Below, piece by piece: positions 6,770 through 9,234 of a DNA stretch of 9,234 nt (positions within the stretch are counted from its first letter, which is position 1; every line of letters starts with the position of its first letter). Origin of the DNA: JBDTOX01 sp039933015. Its GTDB lineage: Bacteria; Pseudomonadota; Gammaproteobacteria; Burkholderiales; Methylophilaceae. The notes below the pieces were generated by a model. That model was not told the DNA's origin. It did not search any database and was given only the letters and a program-made list of their open reading frames with translations. A program made the position numbers and the translations under genes. The stretch is taken from assembly GCA_039933015.1 (NCBI GenBank), contig JBDTOX010000055.1, positions 1-9,234 of the forward strand. Direction: 5' to 3'.

Positions 6770-7789
6770 ATGATTAAATACCTGCTCAAACGCTTGTTCT
6801 GGATGGTGCCTTTATTAATAGGTATCAGCCTGGTTTCATTTTTGATCATGCATCTGGCCCCAGGCGACATCACGACGACTGAAGCCAGCTTCAATCCCAA
6901 AGCCAGCGAAGAGTCACGGCAAAAACTGCGCGAAATTTATAATCTGGATAAGCCTGTCATCGTCCAGTATGGCCTATGGTTAAAGCGCATGGTAACGCTT
7001 GATTTTGGCCGCTCATTTGCCAGCCATCAGCGACCGGTATTCTGGCAAAAGAAAGATGAGCAAGGCAACATAGCCAAAGGCATGATTCAGCAGGCACTAC
7101 CTATTACCCTGCTGATTAATGTACTGAGCCTGATATTGATTATTGCCATTGCTCTGCCTTTAGGAGTGATCTCGGCCGTCAATCAAAATAGACCGCCTGA
7201 CCGCGCCATTACACTGTTTGTTTTTATTGGTTTTGCTATCCCCGGTTTCTGGCTAGCGCTGATGCTGATGTATTGGACTGGCGTTGTACATGACTGGCTA
7301 CCAATTTCTGGTTTACACAGCCTGGGATCCGAAAAAATGGGCTGGCTAGGCCAAATCTTCGATTCATTGAAGCATTTGGCTTTACCTGTACTCATTTCCG
7401 GTCTGACCGGACTTGCGGGTATTTCATTGTTTGTACGTAACGGCATGCTGGATGTTCTGCATCAGGACTACATTACTACTGCTCGCGCTAAAGGCTTGTC
7501 GGAAAATACTGTTATCTATCGCCATGCCTTGCGCAATGCCCTACTGCCCCTAATTACCATCCTGGGCTTGTCAATTCCAGGCTTAATTGGCGGCTCCGTG
7601 ATTGCAGAGTCGATCTTTGCCATCCCGGGCATGGGCAAGCTTTTTTATGATGCCGTGCTCATGCGCGACTTCCCGGTCGTCATGGGCATACTGACCATAG
7701 GCTCTGCACTTACCCTGGTCGGCAACCTATTGGCCGATGTCGCCTACGCCTGGGCAGACCCGCGCGTACGTCGGGGCGTTATACAATGA
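6770..7789 (+). CDS. ABC transporter permease, DppB/OppB type
   Basis: This is the first inner-membrane permease of the peptide-type importer. The 339-residue product has the family N-terminus (LLKRLFWMVPLLIGISLVSFLIMHLAPGD, residues 5-33 overall), then a periplasmic segment (about 34-108) with LDFGRSF, and five further membrane spans at about 110-137, 146-173, 203-223, 257-283 and 302-326. The cytoplasmic EAA loop that contacts the ATPase is at about 233-262 (TARAKGL, then HALRNALLPLIT). The segment between LDFGRSF and the second span carries a polar stretch, FWQKKDEQGNIAKG (91-104), longer than I expect for DppB. The start ATG has only a weak ribosome site; the N-terminal match to the family supports it. 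It ends in an ATGA overlap with the next permease, so the two are translationally coupled and almost certainly form a heterodimer. Confidence 0.94.
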   Translation: MIKYLLKRLFWMVPLLIGISLVSFLIMHLAPGDITTTEASFNPKASEESRQKLREIYNLDKPVIVQYGLWLKRMVTLDFGRSFASHQRPVFWQKKDEQGNIAKGMIQQALPITLLINVLSLILIIAIALPLGVISAVNQNRPPDRAITLFVFIGFAIPGFWLALMLMYWTGVVHDWLPISGLHSLGSEKMGWLGQIFDSLKHLALPVLISGLTGLAGISLFVRNGMLDVLHQDYITTARAKGLSENTVIYRHALRNALLPLITILGLSIPGLIGGSVIAESIFAIPGMGKLFYDAVLMRDFPVVMGILTIGSALTLVGNLLADVAYAWADPRVRRGVIQ

Positions 7790-8634
7790 AGCATAGCCTG
7801 GTCATCAAAACCTTCTCCAATCCGCTGGCATTCGCGGGCTTCGTCATCATTAGTATCATTCTACTTTTAGCACTGTTTGCGCCTTACCTCGCCCCTTATG
7901 ATCCTGATGCTATCGATGTTAAAGCAATCCTGGTATCGCCTTCCTCTATGCATCTGATGGGAACGGATGGCTTGGGCCGTGACGTGTTTTCCCGCATGCT
8001 GCTCGGCGCGCGGATTTCACTGCTGGTAGGTATAGTTGCAGTCGGTATCGCCACGCTCATTGGTGTCGTTCTCGGTGCTATATCTGGATATTACCGCGGC
8101 TGGGTGGATGTTGTCATCATGCGCCTGGTGGACGTCATGCTTTCCATCCCGACTTTTTTCCTGATTCTTGCTGTTATCGCATTTCTCACACCTTCCATCT
8201 GGAACATCATGATCGTAATAGGCCTGACTTCATGGATGGGTGTAACGCGATTGGTGCGTGCTGAATTCCTTAGCCTGCGAGGTCGCGAATTTGTCATGGC
8301 TTCGCAAACATTGGGCGCCAAAGATGCTCGATTAATTTTCAGGCATTTATTACCGAACAGCCTGACACCAATCATTGTCAGCTCAGTGCTGGGGATTGCC
8401 AGTGCCGTATTGATTGAGTCCGGCTTAAGCTTTCTCGGCCTTGGTGTGCAAGCGCCACAGGCCTCGTGGGGCAACATCCTGACGGACGGTAAAGAATATA
8501 TCCAATTCGCCTGGTGGTTGTCGCTCTTCCCCGGGCTTGCAATTCTCATCACAGTGTTAGGGTATAATTTGTTGGGGGAAGGGCTTAGGGATGCCCTGGA
8601 CCCCAGATCATCCGGAAACGCATCAAATAAATAA
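7786..8634 (+). CDS. ABC transporter permease, DppC/OppC type
   Basis: This is the second inner-membrane permease, partner of the preceding DppB-like protein. The 282-residue product has an N-terminal span (about 13-37, followed by APYDPDAID), the family signature HLMGTDGLGRDVFSR (56-70), and further spans at about 76-101, 113-134, 138-156, 193-214 and 243-264. The EAA loop runs about 168-191 (ASQTLGAKDARLIFRHLLPN), and the C-terminal signature GLSFLGLG with SWG (213-229) is followed by GYNLLGEGLRDALDP (259-273). Length is normal. The start codon lies within the last four bases of the upstream permease. The usual dppD/dppF-type ATPase genes do not follow; fabI comes next after 28 nt. The ATPase must therefore be encoded elsewhere or borrowed from another system. 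Confidence 0.94.
   Translation: MKHSLVIKTFSNPLAFAGFVIISIILLLALFAPYLAPYDPDAIDVKAILVSPSSMHLMGTDGLGRDVFSRMLLGARISLLVGIVAVGIATLIGVVLGAISGYYRGWVDVVIMRLVDVMLSIPTFFLILAVIAFLTPSIWNIMIVIGLTSWMGVTRLVRAEFLSLRGREFVMASQTLGAKDARLIFRHLLPNSLTPIIVSSVLGIASAVLIESGLSFLGLGVQAPQASWGNILTDGKEYIQFAWWLSLFPGLAILITVLGYNLLGEGLRDALDPRSSGNASNK
8563..8568 (+). promoter_or_regulatory. Candidate -10 box for an internal fabI promoter
   Basis: A perfect TATAAT occurs inside the 3' end of the DppC-type gene, about 95 nt before fabI. The only -35-like element, TTGCAA at 8537-8542, is 20 nt upstream, too far for an ideal sigma70 promoter, and there is no extended TGn. The same bases encode the conserved Gly-Tyr-Asn of the permease, so the match may be a coding coincidence. 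Confidence 0.22.
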
Positions 8635-8662
8635 ACATCGCTTACTTTAGGAATAGCTACAC

Positions 8663-9234
8663 ATGGGATTTCTTGCCGGGAAACGTGCACTAATAGTTGG
8701 TCTACTCAGTAACCGTTCGATTGCTTACGGTATCGCGCAAGCAATGAAGCGTGAAGGCGCTGAACTAGCATTTACTTATCAGATAGATAAATTTCAGGAT
8801 CGCGTTAGTAAACTAGCCGCCGATTTTGAATCCTCCATTGTGTTGCCTTGTGATGTCTCGGATGACGCGCAAATCGACGCGCTATTCCCTGCCCTGGCCA
8901 AACACTGGGAGGATGGTTTTGACATCATTGTGCATTCCGTAGCCTTTGTACCTAAAGTAGCGCTGGACGGCGATTATCTTGATTGCGTTACACGTGAATA
9001 CTTCCGTATCGCGCATGATGTCAGCTCCTACAGTTTCGCCGCTCTGGCTAAAGCAGCATTGCCGATGATGCTAGGCCGCAAGGCCAGTTTGCTCACTATC
9101 AGCTATCTGGGCGCTGAACGCACCCTGCCTAACTATAACGTCATGGGCCTGGCAAAAGCCAGCCTGGAAGCCAATGTGCGTTATATGTCACAAAGCTTGG
9201 GCCCCAAAGGCATACGCGTTAACGCGGTTTCTGC
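8663..9234 (+). CDS. fabI: Enoyl-[acyl-carrier-protein] reductase [NADH], FabI (cut by right edge)
   Basis: FabI reduces the trans-2-enoyl-ACP double bond in the last step of each fatty-acid elongation cycle, in the cytoplasm. From ATG at 8663 there are 190 complete codons plus two bases before the edge, out of a usual ~260. AGGA (8649-8652) lies 10 nt before the ATG. The product starts GFLAGKR and has the FabI cofactor motif GLLSNRSIAYG (13-23), LPCDVSDDAQID (61-72), HSVAF (91-95), DGDYL with TREYFRIAHDVSSYSF, and the active-site pair in SYLGAE (Y148) and NYNVMGLAKASLEANVRYM (Y158 and K165), a +2 offset from E. coli Y146/Y156/K163. This Y-x6-K spacing separates FabI from FabG-type reductases. 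Residue A94 stands where E. coli has G93, in the triclosan-contact loop. The gene lies 28 nt after the permease and may be cotranscribed, although its role is unrelated to transport. Confidence 0.96.
   Translation, partial: MGFLAGKRALIVGLLSNRSIAYGIAQAMKREGAELAFTYQIDKFQDRVSKLAADFESSIVLPCDVSDDAQIDALFPALAKHWEDGFDIIVHSVAFVPKVALDGDYLDCVTREYFRIAHDVSSYSFAALAKAALPMMLGRKASLLTISYLGAERTLPNYNVMGLAKASLEANVRYMSQSLGPKGIRVNAVS

Noticed and set aside
8580..8597. AGGGC/GCCCT hairpin near the end of the DppC-type gene.
   Set aside because: It is a five-pair stem with an eight-nt loop inside coding sequence and lacks a T-tract. It is not a credible terminator or attenuator.
8091..8690. Minus-strand open frame of 199 codons.
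   Set aside because: It is antisense to the clear DppC-type permease and the start of fabI. Its translation is rich in Arg, Ser and Pro with no family features, as expected for a shadow frame.
1..9234. Mobile element, defence system, CRISPR array or RNA gene.
   Set aside because: No transposase, integrase, direct repeat array, tRNA-like cloverleaf or rRNA sequence was seen. All genes look native and closely packed.

Overview
The window carries chromosomal housekeeping genes of a Gram-negative bacterium, most likely a betaproteobacterium. Base composition looks close to balanced, slightly AT-leaning by eye, with no obvious compositional break. The evidence for Gram-negative is MltD with an export signal, an RmlB gene of the O-antigen/rhamnose type, and the dnaQ-rnhA-yafS-gloB-mltD neighbourhood known from proteobacteria. 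The FabI N-terminus (GFLAGKR, GLLSNRSIAYG) resembles betaproteobacterial FabI as I remember it. A methylotroph-like family such as Methylophilaceae would fit, but that is a guess.

Left half, minus strand (1-2486), read from right to left: a YafS-like SAM methyltransferase, rnhA (RNase HI), dnaQ (Pol III epsilon proofreading exonuclease) and the 5' half of rfbB/rmlB (dTDP-glucose 4,6-dehydratase), which runs off the left edge. The spacings are 13 nt (from the preferred rnhA ATG), 47 nt and 21 nt, so this looks like one transcription unit or two.

Right half, plus strand (2515-9234): gloB (glyoxalase II) diverges from the methyltransferase across only 28 nt. It has a good sigma70-type promoter whose predicted start is the A of the gloB ATG, which suggests a leaderless mRNA. 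A 113-nt spacer with a near-consensus promoter then leads into mltD (lytic transglycosylase with three LysM repeats). Seven nt after mltD begins a family-5 solute-binding lipoprotein with a non-ATG start, followed by two DppB/DppC-type permeases that overlap by ATGA. 28 nt further on is fabI (enoyl-ACP reductase), cut by the right edge.

How the genes fit together: dnaQ and rnhA serve DNA replication and RNA:DNA hybrid removal. gloB detoxifies methylglyoxal adducts. rfbB, mltD and fabI belong to envelope biogenesis (surface sugar, murein turnover, fatty acids). The most interesting unit is mltD followed by a peptide-type binding protein and two permeases, with no ATPase gene in the window. Its position suggests recovery of murein peptides or other small peptides, which is inference only. 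I found no RNA genes, insertion sequences, CRISPR arrays, att sites or convincing intrinsic terminators, and no clearly novel multi-gene system. The only non-coding stretch longer than 50 nt is 3268-3380; no stretch over 300 nt lacks a gene.
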